Assembly: GCF_014207505.1 (NCBI RefSeq)
Contig: NZ_JACHGL010000006.1
Location: 62,001-126,000, forward strand
Direction: 5' to 3'
From: Leuconostoc carnosum
Lineage (GTDB): Bacteria > Bacillota > Bacilli > Lactobacillales > Lactobacillaceae
Length of the DNA stretch: 64,000 nt
Both the position numbers and the translations under genes were made by a program. Shown piece after piece: positions 1-8,744 of the stretch; the first letter of the stretch is position 1, and every line of letters begins with the position of its first letter. The notes under the pieces were generated by a model. The model ran no database searches and was not told the DNA's origin. It saw only the letters and a list, made by a program, of their open reading frames with translations.

Positions 1-374
1 GTTAAACCTAATACATCTCGCTTATTAAGATAAGCCTGCATATATGGATTAATCCAATCAATTTTCTCGGATTCATTCAGTAATATGATCCCAATTGGCA
101 TCCGAATTAAGGCCTCTTGCTCACTGCGGGAAATACGATATCCCAAACCTGACAGATATTCCTGAACATCTTCGTTAACTTCTTTCAATGCTTGAACAGA
201 GTAGACTAAACCAATAATAACAACGATGATCCATATTAAACCAAAAATCCAATTGATGAGCAACGCAAAAATAACACTTAGTCCGCTGACTGAAAACAAT
301 AGCAGTGCAACCATACCAAGTTTTGAATTTTGAAAGAATATGGGTAATGATTTAAAATCCAATAGCTTTTTCAC
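1..374 (-). CDS. gdpP: GdpP, c-di-AMP phosphodiesterase (5' part only)
   Basis: The N-terminal 124 codons are present and the rest lies beyond the left edge. The reading starts at a GTG (MKKLLDFKSLPIFF), with GAGG seven bases upstream. Two closely spaced hydrophobic helices (about residues 18-34 and 37-55) are followed by the degenerate PAS start (IRMPIGIILLNESEKIDWIN), as in GdpP/YybT. This membrane-bound DHH-DHHA1 family hydrolyses cyclic di-AMP to pApA, controlling potassium and osmotic homeostasis. The catalytic GGDEF-like and DHH domains are not visible here. It lies downstream of rpsF-ssb-rpsR, the usual firmicute neighbourhood ahead of rplI-dnaB near the origin, but is separated from rpsR by a terminator. 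Confidence 0.88.
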   Translation of the reverse strand, partial: MKKLLDFKSLPIFFQNSKLGMVALLLFSVSGLSVIFALLINWIFGLIWIIVVIIGLVYSVQALKEVNEDVQEYLSGLGYRISRSEQEALIRMPIGIILLNESEKIDWINPYMQAYLNKRDVLGL

Positions 375-540
375 AAATAACCTCAATGCTCTCTCATTGT
401 GTCCTATTTTAAAACATCAAACACAAAAATAAATGTATACTCTATTTTACCACAGTTATGATTTTCCAAAATAAACAAAACAGTCAATACTTTGCGACCG
501 AAGTTTGCTAAAAATTACAAACTTGCTTTATTGACGATAA

Positions 541-586
541 AACCCCCAAGGCTGGATTAAAATCCAATCTTGGAGGTTTTTTATAA
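541..586 (-). terminator. Terminator of the rpsF-ssb-rpsR operon
   Basis: An imperfect stem pairs CCCCAAG and GGATT with AATCC and CTTGGAGG around a two-base loop. It has T-runs on both sides, so it can act in either direction. It separates the ribosomal-protein operon from gdpP. Confidence 0.75.
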
Positions 587-618
587 TTACCTAAGTTTCC
601 AAAGGTAATTGATATTAA

Positions 619-903
619 TTAGTCTTCTGTAACGAATGGTAGCAAAGCCATGATACGTGCACGCTTGATAGCTGCAGTAACTTTACGTTGGTTCTTTGCT
701 GAAGTACCAGTCACACGACGTGGCAAAATCTTGCCGCGTTCTGAAATGAAGCGTTCCAACAATTCAGTGTTCTTGTAGTCGATGTAGTCGATGTGGTTAG
801 CTGCAATAAAGTCAACCTTACGACGACGACGTGGACCGCCTTGTGGGCGACGTGAACGTTGTGGACGTTCTGAGTTTTGTGGACGTGAGTTTTGTTCTGA
901 CAT
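619..903 (-). CDS. rpsR: Ribosomal protein bS18
   Basis: This 94-residue protein binds 16S rRNA as a heterodimer with S6 in the small-subunit platform. An Arg/Pro/Gln-rich N-terminal tail of about 28 residues precedes the conserved core ([19 protein letters not shown], then [20 protein letters not shown]). The tail makes it longer than the roughly 75-80 residues typical of the family. A strong AAGGAG lies seven to eight bases before the ATG. It is the last gene of rpsF-ssb-rpsR and is followed by a terminator, so S6, SSB and S18 are made from one message. Confidence 0.97.
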   Translation of the reverse strand: MSEQNSRPQNSERPQRSRRPQGGPRRRRKVDFIAANHIDYIDYKNTELLERFISERGKILPRRVTGTSAKNQRKVTAAIKRARIMALLPFVTED

Positions 904-939
904 GATTAAAGCTCCTTTCTTAATGTTTAATTTATATTT

Positions 940-1488
940 TTAGAATGGTAAATCATCATCTGATATATCAATTTCTGTATTGCCACTAGCCGCAAATGGG
1001 TTAGGTGCATCATTTTGTGTCGTTGCTGTCGATTGTGAGTTTGAATTTTGGTTCGCACTTGCAAATGGATCAACACCACTAAATGAATTATCACTTGGTG
1101 CACCAAAGTTGCCACCATTGTTAGATGGTGTTGATGAGCCGTTTTGTGAACGACGTTTCTCACTTTCAGCGCGTGATTCAAGCAATGAGAAATTATCTAC
1201 AACAACTTCGGTAACGTAAACACGTTGACCTTGATTATTTTCATAATTTCTTGTTTGCAATCGGCCTTCAACGGCTACCAAAGCACCTTTACCAGTAAAA
1301 TTCGAGAAATTTTCAGCTGCTTTACGCCAGATAACAGCGTTAATAAAGTCAGCTTCCCGCTCACCAGCTTGGTTAGTAAATTGGCGGTTAACTGCAAGAC
1401 TAAATGTCCCAACAGCTGTACCTGATTGCGTATAGCGCAATTCCACGTCACGGGTCAATCGCCCAATCAATACTACTCGATTAATCAT
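940..1488 (-). CDS. ssb: Single-stranded DNA-binding protein SSB
   Basis: This 182-residue protein has an N-terminal OB fold (about residues 1-105, starting [20 protein letters not shown]). A Gly/Asn/Ser/Gln-rich disordered linker follows, and the acidic tail DISDDDLPF ends in the tip that docks RecO, RecQ, PriA and other repair proteins. It coats ssDNA during replication and repair. AAGGAG precedes the ATG. Its position between rpsF and rpsR is typical of firmicutes and identifies it as the housekeeping copy rather than a phage or competence paralogue. Confidence 0.97.
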   Translation of the reverse strand: MINRVVLIGRLTRDVELRYTQSGTAVGTFSLAVNRQFTNQAGEREADFINAVIWRKAAENFSNFTGKGALVAVEGRLQTRNYENNQGQRVYVTEVVVDNFSLLESRAESEKRRSQNGSSTPSNNGGNFGAPSDNSFSGVDPFASANQNSNSQSTATTQNDAPNPFAASGNTEIDISDDDLPF

Positions 1489-1521
1489 ATTAAAAGCTCC
1501 TTCACCAGTGGAATTTCAGAA

Positions 1522-1818
1522 TTATTCTGCGTCGCGCTTAACGATCATGTGACGCAAGATGTCTTGTGAAATCTTTGCCAAACGATCAAATTCGTTGATA
1601 GCAGCATCGTCTTCTGCAGTAAAAGTAATTACGTGATACAAGCCTTCGCGGTATCCAGCAACTTCATAAGCAAAACGACGAGTTGCCCAGTCAGCTGACT
1701 TAACAATTGTTGCGCCATTGTCAGATAAGATACCATCAAAACGCTCTACAAGCGTCTTTTTTGCATCTGAATCCAAATCTGGGCGAACGATATAAGTCAA
1801 TTCGTATGATATAGCCAT
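1522..1818 (-). CDS. rpsF: Ribosomal protein bS6
   Basis: This 98-residue protein pairs with S18 on the 30S platform. The ferredoxin-like fold is recognisable from [12 protein letters not shown], the motif [23 protein letters not shown], and the C-terminal [15 protein letters not shown]. An AAAGGAGG Shine-Dalgarno lies upstream of the ATG, and the mRNA leader can fold to occlude it. It is the first gene of the operon with ssb and rpsR, driven by the promoter at 1896-1925. Confidence 0.97.
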   Translation of the reverse strand: MAISYELTYIVRPDLDSDAKKTLVERFDGILSDNGATIVKSADWATRRFAYEVAGYREGLYHVITFTAEDDAAINEFDRLAKISQDILRHMIVKRDAE

Positions 1819-1828
1819 GTTTTATTTC

Positions 1829-1864
1829 CTCCTTTTGGTCTCTGGCAGCCTAAGCTGCAAGGAG
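1829..1864 (-). promoter_or_regulatory. Candidate S6:S18 autoregulatory mRNA leader
   Basis: In the rpsF 5' UTR, CUCCUU (1864-1859) can pair with the AAGGAG Shine-Dalgarno (1834-1829). The pairing encloses a GCAGC/GCUGC hairpin, so the structure would mask the ribosome-binding site. Feedback by the S6:S18 complex on rpsF leaders is known in many bacteria. I infer the function from position and pairing, and did not match the published S6:S18 motif base by base. Confidence 0.45.
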
Positions 1865-1895
1865 TGCATGCAATTTTATGCATTCACAGTTATTA

Positions 1896-1925
1896 ATGAT
1901 ACTACAAAACTACTAGTAATTTCAA
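1896..1925 (-). promoter_or_regulatory. Promoter of rpsF-ssb-rpsR
   Basis: The -35 box is TTGAAA and the -10 box is TATCAT with an 18-base spacer and a TG upstream of the -10. It sits about 80 bases before rpsF, leaving room for the structured leader. Confidence 0.6.
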
Positions 1926-2004
1926 GTACTTCGCAAAATTTTCCACCTGGTACGATCATAATACGTTTGACACGGACCTCATACTTACTGAACCTCATCA
2001 CAGT

Positions 2005-3453
2005 TTATTTTGATATGTCATGCAATGCGTGTGCAAAAATAGCCTGTGTCTTTGGAATATGATCTAGTAAAGCATACTCATCAGGTTGATGACTAGTAAT
2101 CTCCACGTCAGGAAATTGACCACCAAATGCCACACCTCGTTTTAATAACCGTGCATAGGAACCACCGTTGGAAATTTTATACGTTTTTTGTGTGTGCGTA
2201 TGCTCAGCGTAAATTTCTTCTAACACATTGACAATAGGATCTTTTAAGTCCACCATATGTGGCTGGTTACCAAACTGAGCTTCTTTAAAAATTCTAGCCT
2301 TTAACCCACCGATATGCCGCTGTACTTGAGTCAAAATAGCCGTTTCTGTGATCCCAATTGGGAAACGAAATTGAATGCGAATATCACTATTTGCACTGTG
2401 ATAATAATTCATCTGGCCAATATTCATGGTTAAATCACCCATGATATCATCATGAAACACTAATCCCAACTTTTCTCCAAAAACATTTTGATGGTTACCA
2501 TTTCCCAAAAATTCAATAAATGCATGCGCTTGATCCGTAAATTCAAATTGATCTAAGAAATGTGCCAAATAAGTACCTGCATTGAGGCCATCTTCAGGAT
2601 AGGCACCATGAACTGATTTACCGTATAACGTTAATGAAATATGACCATCATCGTACTGTCCAATACCCGTAATCACTGGTAAATTAGTTAGATAGGCTTC
2701 ATATTGTGCCAAAAACTTATTGATATCTGCGCCATCGGGTAAACGTACAATAGCTTTTGCTACACCCGGTACGACGTTATCACGATTCCCAGATTCGAAG
2801 CTAATCAGCTGCATGTATGTTGTATTATACATTTGATTACCTTGAAATTTGATCACAATTGTTTGTACACCCTTTTCTCCAGGGACAACAGGAAACGTGC
2901 CATCAGGTGAAAATCCAAGTGTTGGCTCGCCGATTTGTTCAAGATAGGTTTTCATGTCACGCCAATCTGACTCTTCATCACTACCAAAAATTAAACGAAT
3001 TTTACGTCGTGGCCAAAAGCCGCTATCTCTTAATTGACGTAGTGCATAATAACTTGCCAATAGATCGACCTTCATATCGTGAGCACCGCGTGCGTAGATT
3101 CTATTACCAATAATTTTAGGACTAAAAGGTAACGTTGTACGCCATGATGCCGCATTCCCTGGGACAACATCTACGTGAGATAACACACCGACTGTTTCGC
3201 TGGCATCACTTGGACCATAATCAACGACCACAACCATATTATCTGCTACACGCTCGACAGTGAAGCCATCTCTAGTTGCTATATCTACTAAATAAGCCAA
3301 AGCCATTTCAATACCAGCTCCAAATGGGTGCTGTAATGTTGCAGTTACGGGATCTAATACCGATGGAATAGCTAAGAATTGTAACAAATCCTGAACTAAT
3401 TCCGGTTGGTAAGCTTCTGCCTCTTGTTGCCATTGAACAATCGATTTTATCAT
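2005..3453 (-). CDS. pepV: PepV-type dipeptidase (peptidase family M20)
   Basis: This 482-residue cytoplasmic zinc peptidase hydrolyses dipeptides, the last step of peptide use after import. M20 landmarks are visible: the metal motif SHVDVVPG (about residues 92-99), ARGAHDMK with the bridging Asp (about 117-124), GSDEESDW with the catalytic Glu pair (about 154-161), a dimerisation/lid domain in the middle, and a C-terminal metal His in SHQPDEY. The length suits PepV (about 470). The ATG has only a poor Shine-Dalgarno. A strong AAAGGAG overlaps the ecfT stop about 50 bases upstream and could serve a short reading frame whose stop overlaps the pepV start. The gene may be read through from the T-box operon. 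Confidence 0.9.
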   Translation of the reverse strand: MIKSIVQWQQEAEAYQPELVQDLLQFLAIPSVLDPVTATLQHPFGAGIEMALAYLVDIATRDGFTVERVADNMVVVVDYGPSDASETVGVLSHVDVVPGNAASWRTTLPFSPKIIGNRIYARGAHDMKVDLLASYYALRQLRDSGFWPRRKIRLIFGSDEESDWRDMKTYLEQIGEPTLGFSPDGTFPVVPGEKGVQTIVIKFQGNQMYNTTYMQLISFESGNRDNVVPGVAKAIVRLPDGADINKFLAQYEAYLTNLPVITGIGQYDDGHISLTLYGKSVHGAYPEDGLNAGTYLAHFLDQFEFTDQAHAFIEFLGNGNHQNVFGEKLGLVFHDDIMGDLTMNIGQMNYYHSANSDIRIQFRFPIGITETAILTQVQRHIGGLKARIFKEAQFGNQPHMVDLKDPIVNVLEEIYAEHTHTQKTYKISNGGSYARLLKRGVAFGGQFPDVEITSHQPDEYALLDHIPKTQAIFAHALHDISK

Positions 3454-3507
3454 ATTACATCAAGCACACTGATAGTCATTAGCAACAATACCAGTATCCA
3501 TTCTCCT

Positions 3508-4332
3508 TTACTTGAAGGGATTATATAGCCGACCACCATTATGAATCAAAAGTGCCACACCAATGCCGACGATGATTAATGAACCAATAAACATGCAGAC
3601 ATCGCGTATTGAAAACGACTGCTCTTGGTACCAAGAGCGTTGTTTCTGCCGACCAAAACGGCGTAACTCCATCGCTTGGCTGATTGTTTCAATACGATCT
3701 AAGCTCGTGAATACCAATGGCAAAATAATTTGCACAGCACCTTTGGCGCGGTTTTTCAATGATGCTTTTTTAGAAATTTCATAACCACGTGCCTGCTGTG
3801 CCAAATTAATCGTATGATAATCACTTTGAACATCAGGAATATAGCGTAAGGTAATCGAGAACGCGTAAGCAATTTTGTATGGCACCCCAATTTTGTTTAA
3901 TCCAGCTGAAAATTCGCTTGGGTTAGTGGTAAATAAAAGAATAATCGCCAAAGGCAGTGAAAAGAGATATTTAAGCAACAGATTAAATTCATAAAACAGT
4001 TGTTCTTGGGTAATCGACCAATAGCCACTACCAAAAACCACATGGCGTGTACCATATAATTGAGTACCATATTGAGGTGCCAAAACAGCGATCATCACTA
4101 AATTAATCACTGCAAAAATTAACACTAATTTCAGCATGACAGCATACTCACGATATTTTATTTGTGCCGTTTGCATTAAAATCACTGCAAATAACCCAAG
4201 AGCAAACAAGAAACGTGTATCATATGATATCATCCCCATCGTCGTCAGTAACAAAAAACCAACCAGTTTCGACGTACCTGTTGTGTGATTTAGCCAAGTG
4301 TTTCTCTTCTTATATCCAAATAAATTATTCAT
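3508..4332 (-). CDS. ECF transporter transmembrane subunit EcfT
   Basis: This 274-residue membrane protein couples ATPase movement to the substrate-binding S subunit in energy-coupling-factor importers. Several hydrophobic segments (about residues 24-50, 64-86, 118-137, 243-263) flank a cytoplasmic coupling region with the two signature Ala-Arg-Gly-like motifs QQARGYE (about 178) and MELRRFG (about 217). It ends a tightly spaced run of SAM hydrolase, S component, EcfA and EcfT genes under a Met T-box. The ATPase gene lies 54 bases upstream. This is a dedicated (group I) module, because all ECF parts are encoded together. Confidence 0.9.
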   Translation of the reverse strand: MNNLFGYKKRNTWLNHTTGTSKLVGFLLLTTMGMISYDTRFLFALGLFAVILMQTAQIKYREYAVMLKLVLIFAVINLVMIAVLAPQYGTQLYGTRHVVFGSGYWSITQEQLFYEFNLLLKYLFSLPLAIILLFTTNPSEFSAGLNKIGVPYKIAYAFSITLRYIPDVQSDYHTINLAQQARGYEISKKASLKNRAKGAVQIILPLVFTSLDRIETISQAMELRRFGRQKQRSWYQEQSFSIRDVCMFIGSLIIVGIGVALLIHNGGRLYNPFK

Positions 4333-4386
4333 TGTTTCACATTATTCCCCATAGCAGTTGCTGAAATTAATAGCTATCATAATTCA

Positions 4387-6081
4387 TTACGGATTCCAGA
4401 CTGGTTCAGTTACAATTGCAGCATTTAACTCTTCTGGATGAGAGATATCTAACCGTGCCGCCAATTGGTAAATACTTGTCGTACATAAACTTGCCATTTC
4501 AACTAACTGCTCATTGGCAAGTAATTCTGCCGGTGTCGTATCACCAATTAACTGACCATTAACAATCACCAATGTCCGTTGAACAAAATTAGCAAGTAAA
4601 TGCATATCATGTGTAATGATAATAATCGTTGTCTGTTCATTATGATTGATACGCGATAAAAACTTGAGTAAATTAGCTGTATGTGTCGCATCTTGACCCG
4701 CGGTAGGCTCGTCTAAAATCAAAATTTCAGGTGATAAAACAAGTACTGAAGCAATGGTCAATCGTTTTTTTTGTCCAAAACTTAATGCCGATATTGGCCA
4801 ATGTCGCATGCTATCTAAATCAATTAACTTCAAAACGCGACGAACACGTGCCTCAATTTCATCTTCTGAGACATGTCGTAAAATCAAACCACTAGCCACT
4901 TCTTCAAAAACTGTGGTTTTCGTAATCATGTGATTGGGATTTTGTAACACATAACCAATATGATCAGCACGTTCCTTAATTGACTGCTGTAACACGGATG
5001 TCCCATCCAGCAAAATATCGCCAGAATCTGGTGTTAAAAAACCAGTTAATAAATGTGATAATGTCGTTTTACCAGAACCATTTTTACCAACAATACCTAA
5101 AATTTCACCTTGATTGATCACTGTGTGAAATTGTTTAAATAATGGTTGGCTCCTCTCATAACTAAAATCTAAGTCTTCAATGATTAGCTGTGGCGTTAAA
5201 TGGCGGTCTCGTTTGACTGTTTGTTTGAGCTGCTCAATGGCCAATTTATGCTGGCTAACATCGACCGCCTTAACATCCGATATGCGCGGTATTGCCGTGA
5301 TATCAATTTGCGCGCGTCGCAATAATTGAATGTATAGTGGTTCATCTAACCCGTTTTGAGAGAGAATACCAGACTGAATGATTTTTGTTGGTGTCCCATT
5401 AGCCACAATACGTCCCTGTGACATCACAATCACACGGTCAACATTTGCATTGAGCACCTCCTCAATACGATGTTCAATAATCACAACTGTTAAATCACGT
5501 TCTGTTTGTAACTTATCAATCATTGCCATAGCCGCAGCGCCTGCTGCTGGATCTAAACTAGCTAGTGGTTCATCAAACAATAATAATTTACCGTCATCAA
5601 CCAATACACCAGCCATAGCTGTACGCTGTTTTTGACCACCAGATAACGCCTGTGGAGACAGATCTAAGCGTTCTCCCAAGCCAAATCGTTTAGCCCACTT
5701 GGACACAGCTGTTTTAATTTTACCCACTGGTTGATGATCATTTTCTAAAGCAAAAGCAATATCTTCCGCTACTGTTAGACCAACAAATTGAGCATCAGAA
5801 TCTTGTAAAACAGTCCCTGCTTGTAATGATAAATCAAACAGTGACTGATCCAATATATCTTGACCATTTAAAGTTAATGATCCAGATACATCACCAGGAT
5901 AAGCTTGTGGTATTAAGCCATTCAATAGACGTAATAGTGTTGTTTTCCCCGACCCAGAAGCACCTGCAATCAAGACTTTTTCACCGGGATAAATCTGGAA
6001 ACTTAAGTCGTGTAATGTTGGTTCTGCTTGTGCATGATATTTGAATGTCACATGTTTAAAATCGATTAACGGCGCTGTCAT
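4387..6081 (-). CDS. ECF transporter double ATPase (EcfA-EcfA' fusion)
   Basis: This 564-residue protein holds two complete ABC domains in tandem, as in YkoD-type ECF modules. Domain 1 has Walker A GASGSGKTTL (about 40-49), signature ALSGGQKQR and Walker B LLLFDEPLASLD. Domain 2 has Walker A GKNGSGKTTL (about 333), signature ALSFGQKKR and Walker B ILILDEPTAGQD. The two ATPases that are often separate subunits are fused here, so one chain powers the importer with EcfT and the adjacent S protein. ATP hydrolysis occurs at the cytoplasmic face. The start follows the S-component gene by 52 bases. Confidence 0.92.
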   Translation of the reverse strand: MTAPLIDFKHVTFKYHAQAEPTLHDLSFQIYPGEKVLIAGASGSGKTTLLRLLNGLIPQAYPGDVSGSLTLNGQDILDQSLFDLSLQAGTVLQDSDAQFVGLTVAEDIAFALENDHQPVGKIKTAVSKWAKRFGLGERLDLSPQALSGGQKQRTAMAGVLVDDGKLLLFDEPLASLDPAAGAAAMAMIDKLQTERDLTVVIIEHRIEEVLNANVDRVIVMSQGRIVANGTPTKIIQSGILSQNGLDEPLYIQLLRRAQIDITAIPRISDVKAVDVSQHKLAIEQLKQTVKRDRHLTPQLIIEDLDFSYERSQPLFKQFHTVINQGEILGIVGKNGSGKTTLSHLLTGFLTPDSGDILLDGTSVLQQSIKERADHIGYVLQNPNHMITKTTVFEEVASGLILRHVSEDEIEARVRRVLKLIDLDSMRHWPISALSFGQKKRLTIASVLVLSPEILILDEPTAGQDATHTANLLKFLSRINHNEQTTIIIITHDMHLLANFVQRTLVIVNGQLIGDTTPAELLANEQLVEMASLCTTSIYQLAARLDISHPEELNAAIVTEPVWNP

Positions 6082-6133
6082 GATGTTTCCTTGACTTTCT
6101 ATATGTACGCAGGATTAGAACCTGCTTGCTGAG

Positions 6134-6700
6134 TTATTCACTGCGAAGGCTACTCTTTTTGGGACGTGATTTCACGTAGGCCACCAAAAGTAGCGAACCA
6201 ATCACAGCCACTGACACAATATTAACCACAGCTGTCACCGCGCCTTGTAAAAATACTTTTTGTGCTGCTTCTTTATAAATTAAAATATCTCCAACTGGTG
6301 CTACCACAACCCAAACAAATATATTAACAACAACTTGCCAGATATTGAATTGGATTAATTTTTTAGCTGTTAAATCACCATACTCTAATAATAAGAACCG
6401 TCTGCTGAGACCAAGTAAGAAGCCAAATAACGCGTCAGCAATAACCCATGACCACCATGGTGAGCCATAAGTCACGGCATCATTTAATGTGTGGCCAATG
6501 AACCCTACCAAAAGACCCACGACTGGACCAAATAAACCAGCAATTAATGCTAACCAACCTTCAGCAACGTTAATGTTTGTATTTGAAATACCAGTTGGAA
6601 TTGATATAAACTTCATCAGTACAAAAAATACGGCAGCCCCAATACCTGTTGCAACTACTGAACGTACTGAAAAACCATTTGATTTCTTTCTGTTATTCAT
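6134..6700 (-). CDS. ECF transporter S component, UPF0397 / PF07155 family
   Basis: This 188-residue membrane protein has about five or six hydrophobic segments ([64 protein letters not shown] and others). The family is often labelled a riboflavin S component, but the name is not proven for this branch. It overlaps the SAM hydrolase gene by eight bases and sits under a T-box whose specifier reads AUG. I therefore infer a methionine-related substrate (methionine, a precursor, or a SAM-derived compound). It would bind substrate at the outer face and toggle in the membrane with EcfT and EcfA. Confidence 0.85.
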   Translation of the reverse strand: MNNRKKSNGFSVRSVVATGIGAAVFFVLMKFISIPTGISNTNINVAEGWLALIAGLFGPVVGLLVGFIGHTLNDAVTYGSPWWSWVIADALFGFLLGLSRRFLLLEYGDLTAKKLIQFNIWQVVVNIFVWVVVAPVGDILIYKEAAQKVFLQGAVTAVVNIVSVAVIGSLLLVAYVKSRPKKSSLRSE

Positions 6701-7577
6701 TGTCTTCTCCTACTTTCTGTACTGTTTTGGTGAGTGTAACTTGCCAATCTGGCCCAGCCCCCACATGGTAGCTTTGCTCAAAACTACCAGTGTGTACACC
6801 CAAAGCCACCGTATAAACAGAATTAATATAAATTAGTGCTTCACCTGGATTAACGTCATTGAAAGTGTGTACATAAGGTAATAACTCATCAAACAACATA
6901 TGACCTTGATTTTTAATTTGTACACGCAATACATCACCGTACGACAACTGCAATTTTTCAAACTCATTTAATGGTATATTTGACCAGAGTGAGCCAAAGT
7001 TGACATCAGTAATATCTATATTACCAACCAACTGTGGCTGGCCAGCCGTATTTTCTTGATAACGACCTGGCTGGATTGGCAGTTTAACCAAATCATCTGG
7101 TGCTAATGTTTGTCCATAATCATCATAATGAGTCTTCCCACTCGCTAATTGTGCCCCATTAAAGGCATAGATATCACGACCATGGAAAGTAGATGATTTT
7201 TCTGATCCTGGCAAACGTTGTGTCGTTTCATTAATCACACGTGCACTTTCAATCAAGTGATGTGACAATAAATGAGATAATGTGCCATTATCCGGTGTTA
7301 CAATGTACTGTCCACTGATTGTTTTAGCGACGATTGATAACCGTTTAGAGCCAACACCTGGATCAACCACTGAGACAAAAACTGTCCCTGCTTGCCAATA
7401 ACTAAAGGTTTGAAACAAACGAAACGACCCCTCAAAAATATTAAATGGTGCAATACCATGTGTTAAATCACTCACAATAATGTCATTTGAAACACCATAG
7501 GCGACGCCATGCATGGAGCTCACGGCACCATCTTGTAGCCCAAAATCAGTTTGCAAAACGAGATGTTTATTTGTCAT
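6693..7577 (-). CDS. SAM hydrolase (SAM hydroxide adenosyltransferase, DUF62)
   Basis: This protein of about 294 residues belongs to the SAM hydroxide adenosyltransferase family, which splits S-adenosylmethionine with water to adenosine and methionine. The N-terminal signature [14 protein letters not shown], then [19 protein letters not shown] and [11 protein letters not shown] are family hallmarks, and the beta-barrel C-terminal domain follows. I place the start at the ATG of MTNKHLVL, where homologues begin. An ATG seven codons earlier (at 7598) is possible, and neither has a good Shine-Dalgarno. As first gene after a Met T-box, it would return methionine from SAM when charged tRNA-Met runs short, alongside ECF import. 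Confidence 0.88.
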   Translation of the reverse strand: MTNKHLVLQTDFGLQDGAVSSMHGVAYGVSNDIIVSDLTHGIAPFNIFEGSFRLFQTFSYWQAGTVFVSVVDPGVGSKRLSIVAKTISGQYIVTPDNGTLSHLLSHHLIESARVINETTQRLPGSEKSSTFHGRDIYAFNGAQLASGKTHYDDYGQTLAPDDLVKLPIQPGRYQENTAGQPQLVGNIDITDVNFGSLWSNIPLNEFEKLQLSYGDVLRVQIKNQGHMLFDELLPYVHTFNDVNPGEALIYINSVYTVALGVHTGSFEQSYHVGAGPDWQVTLTKTVQKVGEDNE

Positions 7578-7682
7578 ATTCTTTAATGTGTCTGGCATGA
7601 ATTGATTTAGTCAGTTCCGAATGAATCTGGTACTGAGGGACATCTGTACGAAACACGTTTCCTTTCAATATTGTTAAACTAA

Positions 7683-7946
7683 TAAAAAAGCCCTGTTAAT
7701 TATCAAATTAACAGGGACGTAAAGACGTGGTACCACCCAAATTCAACGATAATTGAGATAAGCATTCCAATCATCATACTCTTAGTTGATAACGGTACTA
7801 ACCGAATAAATAGCTTTCACTATTGATCTCTTCCACGCTCATCTTCAACACATTGCATCATGTCAGTTTCCACTACCCTGACTCACTTGTTTTCTGCGCC
7901 CTGCCTACTCTTCGCTTCACTGATTTATTAACATGAGTTAATTTTA
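7683..7946 (-). promoter_or_regulatory. T-box leader, apparent Met (AUG) specifier
   Basis: The leader carries the T-box core GGGUGGUACCACG (7738-7726), able to pair in an antiterminator. A strong terminator follows (CCCUGUUAAU / AUUAACAGGG, then a U-run at 7689-7683). Stem I shows the GAGUAG motif, an apical GUCAG / CUGAC hairpin with a GUGGAA loop, and a specifier-side strand GAAGAUGAGCGU whose AUG (7842-7840) precedes a purine. Uncharged tRNA-Met should stabilise the antiterminator and switch on the SAM-hydrolase/ECF operon. The T-box is certain. The codon is read by eye from the stem I layout. Confidence 0.92.
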
Positions 7947-7969
7947 AGACAGTTATTAACATTTGTCAA
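7941..7969 (-). promoter_or_regulatory. Promoter of the Met T-box operon
   Basis: Consensus -35 TTGACA and -10 TAAAAT are separated by 17 bases, immediately upstream of stem I. Confidence 0.8.
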
Positions 7970-7985
7970 TCAAACAACCATTTTA

Positions 7986-8525
7986 TTAATCTGGCAAAAT
8001 AATTTGTGTTGATGGTCCTTGTTTATCTGGCTTATTTTCTTGCTCCTGTACCAAATAACTCGGAAACAAAGTCAATTCTTTCTCTTCGAAACCCACAACC
8101 GATGAACCCAGAATACGTGTCACAAGTTCTAGTAACCGTTCTTCAAATATCTCTTTATCAATTGTCTCAATTTCTGGTTTTAAAGCTTGTTGATACATAT
8201 TAATATGTACATTTGGTACGAGCGCATAGTCACGGCTGATTAACCCAGCCCATTCTTCAAATACTTCGTTGGGAATTTCTTCGTTTTCGTTGGCAATAGG
8301 CATAAAATTAATACTAAACGTATTATTAGCTTCACCAGCCTCGTCAAACTCTGCTTTCGTGATATTGCCTTCAGTTAATTCCAAGGCAAAATCAAAATCA
8401 AAAGCACGTCGCTCATCAAAAATATGAATAAATCCCGCCGTTATTTGATCCTGACTAGCAGCATCTACGACACGTAGAATACGGTCACGCTGACCATTAA
8501 ACAATTGTTGTGTAAAGTATGGCAT
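7986..8525 (-). CDS. Conserved-looking acidic hypothetical protein
   Basis: This 179-residue, strongly acidic soluble protein is of no family I recognise. It has no signal peptide or membrane helix. The sequence looks like an alpha/beta domain (FIHIFDERRAFDFDFALELTE at about 33-53) followed by a helical stretch rich in Glu and a polar tail (VQEQENKPDKQGPSTQ). The ATG follows a run of A residues but has no Shine-Dalgarno. A short upstream frame with a GGAGG site ends seven bases before it, suggesting translational coupling. It is transcribed alone, between the adh terminator and the T-box promoter that overlaps its 3' side. Confidence 0.7.
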   Translation of the reverse strand: MPYFTQQLFNGQRDRILRVVDAASQDQITAGFIHIFDERRAFDFDFALELTEGNITKAEFDEAGEANNTFSINFMPIANENEEIPNEVFEEWAGLISRDYALVPNVHINMYQQALKPEIETIDKEIFEERLLELVTRILGSSVVGFEEKELTLFPSYLVQEQENKPDKQGPSTQIILPD

Positions 8526-8532
8526 TTTTTTA

Positions 8533-8580
8533 TTACGTCGCAGGATCGCTGGTCCTTAAACTAAAGCAACCAAGCAACAT
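8533..8580 (-). CDS. Possible 15-codon upstream peptide
   Basis: The frame reads MLLGCFSLRTSDPAT and then TAA. GGAGG lies four bases before the ATG, and an extended -10 (TGTTAGAAT, about 8615-8607) lies about 30 bases upstream. The stop is seven bases before the ATG of the 179-residue gene, which itself has no ribosome-binding site. Coding status is inferred from the signals only. Confidence 0.4.
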   Translation of the reverse strand: MLLGCFSLRTSDPAT

Positions 8581-8687
8581 ATTTCCTCCACTGTATTTGT
8601 TACCCAATTCTAACACAAACTCGCTTCTCAGGTCACCAAAGCTCATGTTAAACTCAAAATTAGAAATCAAAGTACATTTTATTCATA

Positions 8688-8723
8688 AAAACAGCAGACA
8701 AGCTTTAAGCCAATCTGCTGTTT
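8688..8723 (-). terminator. Terminator of adh
   Basis: A ten-base-pair stem AAACAGCAGA / TCTGCTGTTT follows the adh stop on the minus strand and is followed by T residues in both directions. Confidence 0.75.
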
Positions 8724-8744
8724 TTTAATATTTATTAAATCATA

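Noticed and set aside
1865-2004. Small ORF on the minus strand (MRFSKYEVRVKRIMIVPGG...) between pepV and rpsF
   Set aside because: It has no ribosome-binding site and runs through the rpsF promoter.
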